DNA of 60,486 bases. It comes from an uncultured Bacteroidales bacterium (GTDB taxonomy: Bacteria; Bacteroidota; Bacteroidia; Bacteroidales; Muribaculaceae). The position numbers and the translations under genes are program-made. Position 1 is the stretch's first letter; each line of letters opens with the position of its first letter. The stretch covers positions 1 through 60,486 of the forward strand of contig CACXLJ010000033.1 in NCBI GenBank assembly GCA_902768435.1, given 5' to 3'. Under the pieces are notes generated by a model. That model was not told where the DNA came from, did not search any database, and saw only the letters and a list, made by a program, of their open reading frames with translations. Below, one piece after another: positions 18,258-27,089 of this stretch.

Positions 18258-18293
18258 AGGATTTTTAATTAATTATTAATCAGGAATTTAAAA

Positions 18294-18773
18294 GTGAACA
18301 CTTTAAGTTACAAGACCGTTTCAGCAAAGGCTGAAGACGTGAAAAAAGAATGGGTAGTCGTTGATGCTACCGACCAAGTGCTGGGTCGCTTGTGCGCAAA
18401 AGTTGCTATCATCCTGCGCGGCAAACACAAACCCTGCTTCACTCCCCACGTTGACTGTGGCGACAATGTGATTATTATCAATGCCGACAAGGTGGTTCTC
18501 ACCGGCAAGAAGATGACCGATCGTCAGTATGTTTCTTACACTGGCTATCCCGGCGGACAGCGCTATGCTACTCCCGAGATTCTCATGAAGAAATCTTACA
18601 ACAAGCACCTCAAAGCTGGTATGCACCCGCTTTATCTGCACGTGATCAAGGGCATGCTCCCCAAGAACAAGCTTGGCGCTCAGCTGCTCAAGAATGTGCA
18701 CATCTACAATGGTGCCAACCATCCCCACGAGGCTCAGCAACCCAAAGTTATCGATATCAACAAAATTAAATAA
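18294..18773 (+). CDS. rplM: 50S ribosomal protein L13
   Basis: A 159-residue L13, an early-assembly protein of the large subunit. The sequence MNTLSYKTVSAKAEDVKKEWVVVDATDQVLGRL is the usual Bacteroidota L13 N-terminus and fixes the start at a GTG codon (18294). Further family motifs are GKHKPCFTPHVDCGDNVI and the MLPKNKLG segment. It is the first gene of the operon and is followed after 7 bases by rpsI, the universal L13-S9 pairing. Confidence 0.98.
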   Translation: MNTLSYKTVSAKAEDVKKEWVVVDATDQVLGRLCAKVAIILRGKHKPCFTPHVDCGDNVIIINADKVVLTGKKMTDRQYVSYTGYPGGQRYATPEILMKKSYNKHLKAGMHPLYLHVIKGMLPKNKLGAQLLKNVHIYNGANHPHEAQQPKVIDINKIK

Positions 18774-18780
18774 TTGAAGA

Positions 18781-19167
18781 ATGGAACAGATTAATGCAGT
18801 AGGTCGTCGTAAAGCAGCTATCGCTCGCGTTTTCATCACCGAAGGTAATGGCGACATCACTATCAACAAGAGAAGTCTCGACGTTTATTTCCCCTCGCCC
18901 ATTCTCCAATACATCGTTAAGCAACCGCTTAACACGCTGGGAGTGGCCGACAAGTACGACATCAAGGTGAACCTCGATGGCGGCGGTTACAAAGGACAGG
19001 CCGAAGCGCTCCGTCTCGCTATTGCCCGTGCACTGGTCAAAATCAACCCTGAAGACAAGAGCGCTCTGCGCAAAGAAGGCTTCATGACCCGCGACCCGCG
19101 CGCTGTGGAACGCAAGAAACCCGGTCAGCCCAAGGCTCGCAAGAGATTCCAGTTCAGCAAGCGCTAA
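18781..19167 (+). CDS. rpsI: 30S ribosomal protein S9
   Basis: A 128-residue S9 of normal length. The start MEQINAVGRRKAAIARV and the C-terminus KARKRFQFSKR are diagnostic; the basic tail reaches the P-site tRNA in the ribosome. It sits 7 bases after rplM and is followed by a 174-base gap before rpsB that contains a foldable leader. Confidence 0.98.
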   Translation: MEQINAVGRRKAAIARVFITEGNGDITINKRSLDVYFPSPILQYIVKQPLNTLGVADKYDIKVNLDGGGYKGQAEALRLAIARALVKINPEDKSALRKEGFMTRDPRAVERKKPGQPKARKRFQFSKR

Positions 19168-19250
19168 TCAAGTTTTTACGACACATTATTATATTATAAT
19201 AAGTCGCATCAACTCACTGCTTGCTCTACTATCGTCAAAAAAAATAGAGA

Positions 19251-19324
19251 GTTTAGTATCCAAATCGCATAGACCTTCTTCTCTCGAGGTTGCTACTATG
19301 TGATTGATTTAGTTGAAAGTAAAC
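19251..19324 (+). promoter_or_regulatory. Candidate S2 leader structure before rpsB
   Basis: In the unusually long rpsI-rpsB gap, AATCGCATAG (19263-19272) pairs with CTATGTGATT (19296-19305) over ten consecutive base pairs with one G-T pair. An inner ACCT/AGGT (19273-19276 with 19287-19290) and an outer GTTTA/TAAAC (19251-19255 with 19320-19324) extend it. The structure ends 17 bases before the rpsB ATG. Leader-mediated feedback by S2 is known in other bacteria; whether this element does that is inference. Confidence 0.45.
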
Positions 19325-19341
19325 AAATTTTATTCAAAACA

Positions 19342-20208
19342 ATGCAAACACCAACTTTTGACCAACTGCTCGACGCAACCTGTCACTTTGGTCACCTCAA
19401 ACGCAAATGGAACCCCGCCATGGCTCCCTACATCTTCATGGAGCGCAATGGCATTCACATCATCGACCTCTACAAGACTCAGGCCAAGCTCGAAGAAGCT
19501 GCTGCTGCCTTGAAGAACATCGCCAAATCGGGCAAGAAGGTTCTCTTCGTTGCTACCAAGAAGCAGGCTAAGCAAGTCGTTGCCGACCGCGCCACTTCAG
19601 TAGGTATGCCCTACGTGATTGAGCGCTGGCCCGGTGGCATGCTCACCAACTTCCCCACCATCCGCAAGGCTGTGAAGAAGATGGCTTCGATCGACAAGAT
19701 GATGAAGGACGGCACATTCGACAACATGTCGAAGCGCGAACGCCTCCAGATCACTCGTCAGCGTGCCAAACTCGAGAAGAACCTTGGTTCTATCGCCGAC
19801 CTCAACCGTCTGCCCTCGGCTGTTTTCGTAGTTGATATACTGAAAGAGCACATCGCTGTGGCCGAAGCTAACCGCCTGGGTATTCCTGTGTTCGGTATCG
19901 TTGACACCAACAGTGACCCCGAATCGGTTGATTTCGTGATTCCCGCCAACGACGACGCTTCTAAGTCGATCGACATCATCCTCGCCACCGTTTGCGAAGC
20001 CATCAACGAAGGCATCGAAGAACGCAAGGTTGAGAAAGTCGACAACAAGGACGAAGAGGCCGAAGAAGCTCCCGCCGAAGCTAAGCCCCGCCGCACCCGC
20101 GTGCGCCGCAAAGCTGCCGAAGAGGCTCCCGCCGAGGAAGTGAAAGAAGAAGCTCCCGCTGCTGAGGAAGCCCCCAAGGCCGAAGAAGAGCCCAAGGCTG
20201 AAGAATAA
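19342..20208 (+). CDS. rpsB: 30S ribosomal protein S2 with a charged C-terminal extension
   Basis: A 288-residue S2. The start at 19342 gives MQTPTFDQLLDATCHFGH, matching the family; the earlier in-frame start at 19300 falls inside the leader helix and is rejected. Core S2 motifs include HFGHLKRKWNPAMAPYIF, FVATKKQAK, ERWPGGMLTNF and VFGIVDTNSDP. The last 59 or so residues are low-complexity: an acidic EEAPAE-type tail interrupted by a basic patch RRTRVRRK. This extends S2 well past the usual 230-240 residues. EF-Ts follows after 42 bases. Confidence 0.97.
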   Translation: MQTPTFDQLLDATCHFGHLKRKWNPAMAPYIFMERNGIHIIDLYKTQAKLEEAAAALKNIAKSGKKVLFVATKKQAKQVVADRATSVGMPYVIERWPGGMLTNFPTIRKAVKKMASIDKMMKDGTFDNMSKRERLQITRQRAKLEKNLGSIADLNRLPSAVFVVDILKEHIAVAEANRLGIPVFGIVDTNSDPESVDFVIPANDDASKSIDIILATVCEAINEGIEERKVEKVDNKDEEAEEAPAEAKPRRTRVRRKAAEEAPAEEVKEEAPAAEEAPKAEEEPKAEE

Positions 20209-20250
20209 TTTTCAACGAATTTATTAATCTATTAAAAGACATATTCAATT

Positions 20251-21249
20251 ATGGCAGTAACTATAGCAGACATCCAGAAACTGCGCAAACTCACCAACGC
20301 AGGTCTGGTAGATTGCAAGAAAGCTTTGATCGAAGCCGAAGGCGACATGGACAAAGCTGTCGAAATCGTTCGCAAGCGTGGCTTGGCTATCGCAGCTAAG
20401 CGTGAAGACCGCGATGCAGCCGAAGGCCGCGCCGTGGCTATGGCTTGTGGCAACTTTGCAGCTATCGTGGCTGTGAAGTGCGAAACCGAACCCGTTGCCA
20501 ACAACGAGAAATTCGGTACGCTCGTCAACAACATTCTCAACGCCGTTATGGAGCAGAAGCCCAAAACAACCGACGAGGTGAAGGCTATCGTTATCGATGG
20601 CGCTACCGTCGAGGAGCAGATCAAGGGCCTCAGCGGCATCACTGGCGAGAAGATGGAACTCGGCGACTACGCTTTCGTTGAAGGCGCCACTACTGTTGCC
20701 TACAACCACTTCAACAAGAAACTCTCTACCATCGTTGCTTTCAACGAGGAGAATGTTGATGAGGAAGTTGCCAAGAACATCGCTATGCAGGTGGCTTCGA
20801 TGAACCCCATGGTTGCCACTCGCGACCAGATTTCGCAGGCCACTATCGACGAAGAGTACAGCGTAGCTGTCGAGAAGACCAAAGCCGAGCAGGTGCAGAA
20901 GGCCGTTGACAACGCTTTGAAGAAAGCCGGTTTCAATCCCTACTACTGCGCTACCGAGGAACACCGCGACGAAGCTCTCCGCAAGGGTTACATGACCCAG
21001 GAAGACATCGACAAGGCCCTCAAGCTCATGAACGACACTGCAGAGCAGAAGAAGGCTACCATGCCCGAGCAGATGATTCAGAACATCGCCAATGGCCGCC
21101 TCAACAAGTTCTTCCAGGAGAATGTGCTCATGGAGCAGGAGTTCGACAGTGGCACAAACGAGAAGATGACCGTCGCTCAGTATCTTGAGAAAGTCAGCAA
21201 AGGCCTCAAGGCTACTGCCCTCAAGCGCGTCAACCTCAACGCCGACTAA
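20251..21249 (+). CDS. tsf: Elongation factor Ts
   Basis: A 332-residue EF-Ts, the nucleotide-exchange factor that recharges EF-Tu with GTP. The N-terminal UBA-like domain is plain (MAVTIADIQKLRKLTNAGLVDCKKALIEAEGD), followed by KRGLAIAAKREDRDAAEG and the dimerisation region. It is longer than E. coli EF-Ts (283), as is common in Bacteroidota. It is the last gene of the ribosomal operon, with an intrinsic terminator 55 bases downstream. Confidence 0.97.
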   Translation: MAVTIADIQKLRKLTNAGLVDCKKALIEAEGDMDKAVEIVRKRGLAIAAKREDRDAAEGRAVAMACGNFAAIVAVKCETEPVANNEKFGTLVNNILNAVMEQKPKTTDEVKAIVIDGATVEEQIKGLSGITGEKMELGDYAFVEGATTVAYNHFNKKLSTIVAFNEENVDEEVAKNIAMQVASMNPMVATRDQISQATIDEEYSVAVEKTKAEQVQKAVDNALKKAGFNPYYCATEEHRDEALRKGYMTQEDIDKALKLMNDTAEQKKATMPEQMIQNIANGRLNKFFQENVLMEQEFDSGTNEKMTVAQYLEKVSKGLKATALKRVNLNAD

Positions 21250-21304
21250 TCGAGAGCCCACTCAACGTAATCCGTTAAGAGTCAATACTCTCACTCTATA
21301 ACAG

Positions 21305-21336
21305 AGAGCGTCCCTAACCGCAGGGGCGCTCTTTTA
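21305..21336 (+). terminator. Intrinsic terminator after tsf
   Basis: AGAGCGTCCC (21305-21314) pairs with GGGGCGCTCT (21323-21332) with one G-T pair, followed by TTTT. Confidence 0.9.
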
Positions 21337-21402
21337 CTGTTCCAGAAAAGCATTAAACCTAATAACCAATAGGCGTGAAACAACTACTTTTTTTAAGTAA
21401 GT

Positions 21403-21434
21403 TTTGAAATTTGGAAAAAAAATTCATAAATTTG
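21403..21434 (+). promoter_or_regulatory. Promoter of the LRR surface protein gene
   Basis: TTTG (21403-21406), 20 bases, TAAATTTG (21427-21434). Predicted start near 21441, leader about 55 bases. Confidence 0.8.
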
Positions 21435-21496
21435 CAAAAAGTAGTATCTATAATGCTGAAGTTTATTGAATTCTATAACAATCAAATATAATAATT

Positions 21497-24376
21497 ATGA
21501 AGAAATTATTACTATTAACATTAGCCCTTGCGGCGATTAGTGCGCAGGCGCTCACGTTCACATCGGGTAAGTACTCCTACTCGACCGACAATATGCCTTC
21601 GGGCACAGTGGCGTGCATGGGAGTTGCCAGTGGACAAACCACCTCGGCAAGCATCCTTATCCCCGGCACCGTTCAATACAATGGTGTGGGCTATCGTGTG
21701 AAAACTATTGCAAATGGTGCATTCACAAATAACGCCACAGCCACTATCCTGAAGGTGGCGTGGGGCGTGGAGACCATTGGCCAGAATGCCTTTTATGGCT
21801 CTAAGTTGAAGTATGTCTATCTGCCAAGCTCCATCTCATCAATTGGAGATAAATCATTCTATTGCAGCGACCTGGTGAGGTTCTGCATTGCCACCAACAA
21901 GAAGATGCCCACGGTGACCGGAGCTCCGTTTATGACATCACATCTCCCTGAGATAGTGCGCAATCCGGTTCTCCATTCAAGTTATCAATCATCGTACGAG
22001 GATACATGGAAAGCATTCTCAAGCAACGGTTCAATAACCGAGAATGGCCGCTATGCCTTTGACTTTGAGAACGACAGCCAGTATTATGTCATCACAAGCT
22101 CAGTTGAAGATACCGGCACAAAATTTGCCATGCTTGTGGGGGCTCATAACCAAAAGACCAGTATCGACCTGAAAAACTCTATGGCCAACAGCACCAACAG
22201 CGAATATGGCGGCAACAGCAACTTCTCGTGCTACTTGAAGGGTATCGCTGATTATGCTTTCAAGGATAACAGCACAATCACCAGCGTGGGCAGTATGTAC
22301 GACCAAACTCCATATCTTGAGATTATAGGTTCTTACAGCTTTCATAACTGCACATCGCTGAAGACATTATGGACCTGCGCAAAACTGATTCTTAGCGGTG
22401 CTTTCAAGGATTGCAGCGCACTCGATGAGGTACATTTAGTGAATCATAGCGGTGCAGACTATACAGTTTCTGAAATTAGCACACGAGCATTCTGGGGATG
22501 TGCAATCACTGAGCTTTATATACCAACAAATTTGACCTATCTTGGCAACGGCGCATTCGGCAATTGCAAGAATCTCACGACTATTACAAAAAGTCCGCTG
22601 AACACCAACTATGATATATATAATGACTGTCTGTATGACACCCGCAATGGTTATCTCATGATTGCCCCAGCCGCGAGTAGCCACGCATCAATGAGCTGGC
22701 GAAGCTATACCAAAGGCATTGCCGATTATGCCTTTAGCTACAATGCCAACATCACAACACTGGAGATCCCTCACGGTATAACTTACATTGGAGCCTATGC
22801 TTTTGCTGACATGGAAAAATGCAACAAAATCAAGATCCCAAGTTCGGTGACTGATTTCAGCCAATCAGCTTTCAGGAATATGCGAAACCTGAAGTACCTT
22901 TATTTCAATATAGATACCATTCCTGAAATCCTGAATGGAACCACAACTGCCGTAGGATTAGACCTTCCGTACCCTACGTTTGAGTACATAAACAGTGATG
23001 CCAAGCTATATGTTCCCCGCGGCTGTCGCAACAACTTTGTCGCCAATGACATGTGGAACAGTTCCTTCGCCTCGATAGTTGATGGTGGCCCCTACGACCT
23101 ATATTTAAACGGGCTTTACTACACCGTGACGAGCACAGAGCCATATACCGACACCAATGTCCAGTCGGAACCTGCAAAAGGTCAAGCCAAGCTTGTGTAT
23201 CCCCTCACCTCTTCTTACGACCAAACAGAAATGGTTGTGGCTTATACGGCATATTCCTACAACGGAGATACCTACATCATCACCAGCATCGACCGCCATG
23301 CCTTTGACGGCAACGTGACATTACAGAAGATTAGAGGCGGCAACGGTGTCAAGACTATTCCTATTCAGGCATTCAAAGATTGCAGCAATCTCACCACGTG
23401 CGAGTTGCCACACGTGGAGACCATTGGCGAGCAAGCGTTCTATAACTTGAGCAACCTCAAGAGCTTCACTTGGGGCGACTGCCTCAAGACCATTGGCGAC
23501 AACGCATTCTCCGGAACAGGACTCAACACCGAAGTTGTGCTACCCGCAACGGTGCAGAGCATAGGATATCGCTCTTTCTACAACTGTGCGAGCCTGCCCG
23601 GGCTATTCATCAGCAACCCAACCGGCGGTTCAGTCGCTTGGCAGTTCTATGGTAACAATGCCAGCGGCTTCAAGTGCTATGTGCCACTCACAGCCTTCTA
23701 CCGCCAGAGCAACTTCGCCACCTGGACCAGCAACGGCGTTACTGCCGACACACAGATGCACCCCTACATCAAGCCCGTGACCGAGTGGAGCCTCATCTCA
23801 TGCCACAAGCCATTGACCCTGCCCGGCAGTGCCGAGTTCTATATCGCCGATGGTTATAACACCAGCAAGCAGATGATTACCACCGTGCGCGTCACCGGCA
23901 AGATTGCTGCCCTCAATGGCATGCTCGTCAAGGCCCAGTCAGGCACCGTGTATCGTTTCACCACAGCCACCAACGGCAGTAATCCAAGCATTAATTTGCT
24001 CAAGGGCGCCGACCAGCAAAACGTCAGAGTGGAAACCACTACCGGCGATGCGTCGAACTACAACTTCAACACGACTACCAACGTGTTTGACCTCATCGCC
24101 AGCTACAAGTACTACCAGCCCGGTCAAGCCTGGTTGGAAGTGCCAGAAGCCAACAATGCCTCAACCATCCAGATTGACCAGCTCTATCAAGGCGAGGAAC
24201 TCAAGCGTGGCGATGTCAACGGCGATGGCAAAGTGAATGTGAGCGATGTCACTACACTCATCAACATGATTCTCGGTACTGCCACTATCAACAAGGAGAG
24301 GGCCGACATCAACGGCGACGGCAAGGTGAACGTGAGCGATGTTACCGCCCTCATCAACATCATCATGAACAATTAG
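21497..24376 (+). CDS. Secreted BspA-like leucine-rich-repeat protein with C-terminal dockerin
   Basis: A 959-residue exported protein with a signal peptide (MKKLLLLTLALAAISAQA). Most of it (about 60-740) is a series of BspA/Treponema-type leucine-rich repeats (LRR_5), visible as recurring units such as IGDNAFSGTGL, ITSIDRHAFDGNVTL and GIADYAFSYNANITTLEIP. A region of about 150 residues without repeats follows. The C-terminus has two calcium-loop repeats of dockerin type I (DVNGDGKVNVSDVTTLIN and DINGDGKVNVSDVTALIN), and the protein ends there. BspA-like proteins bind host or matrix proteins; the dockerin suggests docking to a cohesin-like partner, but no cohesin is in this window. It stands alone, with its own promoter and terminator. 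Confidence 0.9.
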   Translation: MKKLLLLTLALAAISAQALTFTSGKYSYSTDNMPSGTVACMGVASGQTTSASILIPGTVQYNGVGYRVKTIANGAFTNNATATILKVAWGVETIGQNAFYGSKLKYVYLPSSISSIGDKSFYCSDLVRFCIATNKKMPTVTGAPFMTSHLPEIVRNPVLHSSYQSSYEDTWKAFSSNGSITENGRYAFDFENDSQYYVITSSVEDTGTKFAMLVGAHNQKTSIDLKNSMANSTNSEYGGNSNFSCYLKGIADYAFKDNSTITSVGSMYDQTPYLEIIGSYSFHNCTSLKTLWTCAKLILSGAFKDCSALDEVHLVNHSGADYTVSEISTRAFWGCAITELYIPTNLTYLGNGAFGNCKNLTTITKSPLNTNYDIYNDCLYDTRNGYLMIAPAASSHASMSWRSYTKGIADYAFSYNANITTLEIPHGITYIGAYAFADMEKCNKIKIPSSVTDFSQSAFRNMRNLKYLYFNIDTIPEILNGTTTAVGLDLPYPTFEYINSDAKLYVPRGCRNNFVANDMWNSSFASIVDGGPYDLYLNGLYYTVTSTEPYTDTNVQSEPAKGQAKLVYPLTSSYDQTEMVVAYTAYSYNGDTYIITSIDRHAFDGNVTLQKIRGGNGVKTIPIQAFKDCSNLTTCELPHVETIGEQAFYNLSNLKSFTWGDCLKTIGDNAFSGTGLNTEVVLPATVQSIGYRSFYNCASLPGLFISNPTGGSVAWQFYGNNASGFKCYVPLTAFYRQSNFATWTSNGVTADTQMHPYIKPVTEWSLISCHKPLTLPGSAEFYIADGYNTSKQMITTVRVTGKIAALNGMLVKAQSGTVYRFTTATNGSNPSINLLKGADQQNVRVETTTGDASNYNFNTTTNVFDLIASYKYYQPGQAWLEVPEANNASTIQIDQLYQGEELKRGDVNGDGKVNVSDVTTLINMILGTATINKERADINGDGKVNVSDVTALINIIMNN

Positions 24377-24401
24377 TGAACATGTAACACTACCATAGCG
24401 C

Positions 24402-24438
24402 GAGCGGTTCGCCACTACGGTGAACCGCTCTCTTTTTC
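24402..24438 (+). terminator. Intrinsic terminator after the LRR protein gene
   Basis: GAGCGGTTC (24402-24410) / GAACCGCTC (24422-24430), followed by TCTTTTTC. Confidence 0.9.
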
Positions 24439-24600
24439 ATTATCATCTGACACATGCTTGTCATCATGTCTATTCGCGCCCTATTGGTAATTTTTGCCCT
24501 AAAAATGTCTTAAAACATTCTTTGGCAGAATTATTTTTTATAATTTTGCACAACTACATACATTTACAATTCATTAATAATTCTATTAAACCAAGAAGAA

Positions 24601-25146
24601 ATGAAAAAATTCTTTCAATTTGCTTTCGTGGCTGTAGCAGCCCTGAGCATTGCAGCGTGTGGTAACAAGAGTGACAACAAGGCCGAAGGTTCTGCCTCAA
24701 CATCGGCCGAGCAGAGCGCATCGGTAGCGACCGATGCTGCTGCAACTGTTGCTGAGAACGAGTTCTTCAAGATTGGCAACATTCCCGCCGGCTGGGAAAA
24801 TGGTGGCGTTGACTCAGAAAAGACTATCGCCATTAATCTCAAACCCGGCACCGACCTGGGCGAATTTGAAAGTGTGACAGCCACTATGTTCACCGACTTC
24901 CAGGACCCCCAGCAGTATGTCGACGAGATTGTCAAGAACAATGGCGCTTCGGTTCAGGCAGCCGAGGATGTGACATTTGGCGGACAGACCTACAAGCAGG
25001 TGAAATGGTTGGAGAGTGCTGACTATGGCACCTCACTCGTGGGCAAGACTCCCAAAGGCGTGATCGAGATCATCCTCTCCAAGAAACTCACGCTCGACAA
25101 TCCCGATGTGAAGGCTATTCTTGAGAGCGTTAGCTTCAAAGAATAA
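24601..25146 (+). CDS. Small lipoprotein of unknown function
   Basis: A 181-residue protein with a textbook lipoprotein signal (MKKFFQFAFVAVAALSIAAC, cysteine 20), then an Ala/Ser-rich linker (about 21-55) and a compact domain of about 125 residues. I do not recognise the domain, though the pattern (FFKIGNIPAGWENGGVD ... KQVKWLESADYGTSLVGKTPKGVIEI) suggests a small beta-rich fold. It should be anchored on the periplasmic or outer-membrane side. A -7 box TAATTTTG lies at 24541-24548, but the nearest TTTG is only 16 bases upstream. A terminator shared with the opposing gene follows. Confidence 0.85.
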   Translation: MKKFFQFAFVAVAALSIAACGNKSDNKAEGSASTSAEQSASVATDAAATVAENEFFKIGNIPAGWENGGVDSEKTIAINLKPGTDLGEFESVTATMFTDFQDPQQYVDEIVKNNGASVQAAEDVTFGGQTYKQVKWLESADYGTSLVGKTPKGVIEIILSKKLTLDNPDVKAILESVSFKE

Positions 25147-25222
25147 GAATTAACCCTCATGGGGTTTTATGCCGTTGTCTGATGAATCATTCGAGATCAT
25201 CATTCGGCATCGACCAAACAAA

Positions 25223-25257
25223 AAAAGCGTGGGTCGCGTACTGCGGCTCACGCTTTT
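25223..25257. terminator. Bidirectional intrinsic terminator
   Basis: AAAAGCGTG (25223-25231) / CACGCTTTT (25249-25257) with an inner CGC/GCG pairing. A-rich on one side and T-rich on the other, so it can serve both the lipoprotein gene and the convergent minus-strand membrane protein gene. Confidence 0.85.
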
Positions 25258-25274
25258 CGTTATCTCTTTGATAT

Positions 25275-25949
25275 TTATTCGGTGGGTGGCACCACTGCCG
25301 ACTCCACATCAATCACTTTGGGCGATTTTTTGGCTGCATTGGCAACGGCGGCCATACTGGCTGCCATCTTCTCCGCCCTGCGGTCGGCCAGATACTCGAG
25401 CAGCGTGGTGAACGAGAACAATATCATCGACAAGCCTGTGATGAGCACCACCATCGTGGCGTGCTCAGGCGCACGGAAGGCAACGAGGATGAGCAAGCCA
25501 CCTATCATCATGAGCACCGGGAAAATGTAATACCACATCTCCACCCTGGCGCGCTTCGACATCATGATCATATACACCGTGTGAAACACGCCCAGCGCAA
25601 TAATCAGCAGACCGAAGATGATTCCCAAAGTTTTCAAAAACATCTCGTTTTTCAGCATCAGCACGATGCCAAAGCACAAACCGCCGGCTGCCGGAACAAT
25701 GCCTATGTTGCGCACCGTGTCGTTCTCTTCGCTGCGTTTTGTCAGCACCATGCCCATATACACCAGCGACGGGATGATAATGCACACGCCAAGCAACACG
25801 ACAATCACCTTCATGACATTTACATTGCCATGGAAAAACACCAGGCACAGGCCTGCCACCAGCACTGCTACATTCACAATCAGCACAAGCTTCGATTTCT
25901 TCTCAGGATTATTCTTGTTCTCCATCTTCGATTGGTTTTTATTGTTCAT
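25275..25949 (-). CDS. Multi-pass membrane protein of unknown function
   Basis: A 224-residue protein with about six membrane segments arranged in pairs (starting near residues 20, 42, 82, 105, 138 and 162) and a charged Ala/Lys-rich C-terminal tail. The layout resembles HdeD/DUF308-type membrane proteins, but I see no motif that proves it. The start may be the first Met or Met9 (25925), since both lie before the charged segment preceding the first membrane span. It ends just before a bidirectional terminator and diverges from the lipid kinase gene. Confidence 0.75.
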   Translation of the reverse strand: MNNKNQSKMENKNNPEKKSKLVLIVNVAVLVAGLCLVFFHGNVNVMKVIVVLLGVCIIIPSLVYMGMVLTKRSEENDTVRNIGIVPAAGGLCFGIVLMLKNEMFLKTLGIIFGLLIIALGVFHTVYMIMMSKRARVEMWYYIFPVLMMIGGLLILVAFRAPEHATMVVLITGLSMILFSFTTLLEYLADRRAEKMAASMAAVANAAKKSPKVIDVESAVVPPTE

Positions 25950-26028
25950 TTGCCGAAATTACTGATTATTTATGAAAAACCACTACTTTTTCGCCGTTTT
26001 TTTGTAGTTTTGTAAAAAATTTCTTCCT

Positions 26029-26925
26029 ATGAAAAAATTATTGGCTATCATAAACCCCAAGTCGGGCACCGACAACAAGGCCGGGGTACCCGAACTCATT
26101 GATAAAATCATCGACAAGACCCGTTTTCACATCGATTTGCGCTGGGTCGAGAAATTTGGCGACGCCAAGCGATTTGGCCAGGAGGCCGTTGAGAAAGGTT
26201 ACGACGGTGCCATCGCCATTGGCGGTGACGGAACCGTCAACGGTGTGGCAACAGCCCTCATCAATTCGCCCGTGGCCATGGCCGTGGTACCCTGCGGTTC
26301 GGGCAACGGACTGGCACGCCACTTGAACCTGCCGCTCAAGATCAGCAAAGCGATTGAACTCATCAACAAAGACCGCGTCAAGGAGTTTGACTACGGCACG
26401 CTCAATGGTATGCCATTCGTGTGCACCTGTGGCTGCGGCTTCGATGCACAGGTGGCCTACAAATTCGCCTGCGCCGGCAAGCGCGGCTTTTTCACCTATG
26501 TCAAGGAGGCGCTCTCGCAGTACATCAGCTACGGCGGCGATAACATTGAACTCGACCTCGACGGCAAGATTGTCAAGGAGAAAGCCTTTGTCGTGGCATG
26601 CTGCAACGCTGCCCAGTATGGCAACAACTCCTTCATCGCTCCCCATGCCGGCATGCAGGACGGCATGCTCGACATCACCGTCATCTCCCCCTTCCGCTTC
26701 TATTCGGTCCCCGTCATGGGCCTGCGCCTGTTTATGGGCAACATCGACAAGAACCACCATGTGCGCATCTACCGTGCCAAGCACATCAAGATACACCGCG
26801 AGACTGCCGGACCCATGCACATCGATGGCGATCCCATCAACATGCCAAACGACCTCGACATTCGCTGTCACAAGGGAGGCATTCGCATCTTTGTGGGCGA
26901 GAAAGGCGAAAACAACCGCCCATAA
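26029..26925 (+). CDS. Diacylglycerol kinase-like lipid kinase (YegS/DagK family)
   Basis: A 298-residue kinase with the DAGK catalytic fold, phosphorylating a lipid such as diacylglycerol with ATP at the inner membrane face. The nucleotide loop is AIAIGGDGTVNGVA (about 61-74), preceded by AIINPKSG at the start; GSGNGLARHL follows and binds phosphate. The -7 box TAGTTTTG (26005-26012) predicts a leader of only about 10 bases. The gene is monocistronic, ending at a strong terminator. Likely role: recycling diacylglycerol into phospholipid synthesis; the true lipid is unknown. Confidence 0.9.
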   Translation: MKKLLAIINPKSGTDNKAGVPELIDKIIDKTRFHIDLRWVEKFGDAKRFGQEAVEKGYDGAIAIGGDGTVNGVATALINSPVAMAVVPCGSGNGLARHLNLPLKISKAIELINKDRVKEFDYGTLNGMPFVCTCGCGFDAQVAYKFACAGKRGFFTYVKEALSQYISYGGDNIELDLDGKIVKEKAFVVACCNAAQYGNNSFIAPHAGMQDGMLDITVISPFRFYSVPVMGLRLFMGNIDKNHHVRIYRAKHIKIHRETAGPMHIDGDPINMPNDLDIRCHKGGIRIFVGEKGENNRP

Positions 26926-26968
26926 CACCCGCAACAAGCCCTTTTCGACTTATCATTTCCACTTTTTT

Positions 26969-27000
26969 AGCCACATTCAATATAAAATGTGGCTTTTTTC
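26969..27000 (+). terminator. Intrinsic terminator after the lipid kinase gene
   Basis: AGCCACATT (26969-26977) / AATGTGGCT (26986-26994), then TTTTTTC. A possible promoter for the next gene follows (TTG at 27001-27003, 20 bases, TAAATTCG at 27024-27031, an imperfect -7). Confidence 0.85.
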
Positions 27001-27089
27001 TTGCTTTTTATAAGATTTTGCAGTAAATTCGTAGGTTAATAATAACTATAATAATACTAGCATAACCTAACTCTTATTCATTATCTACA

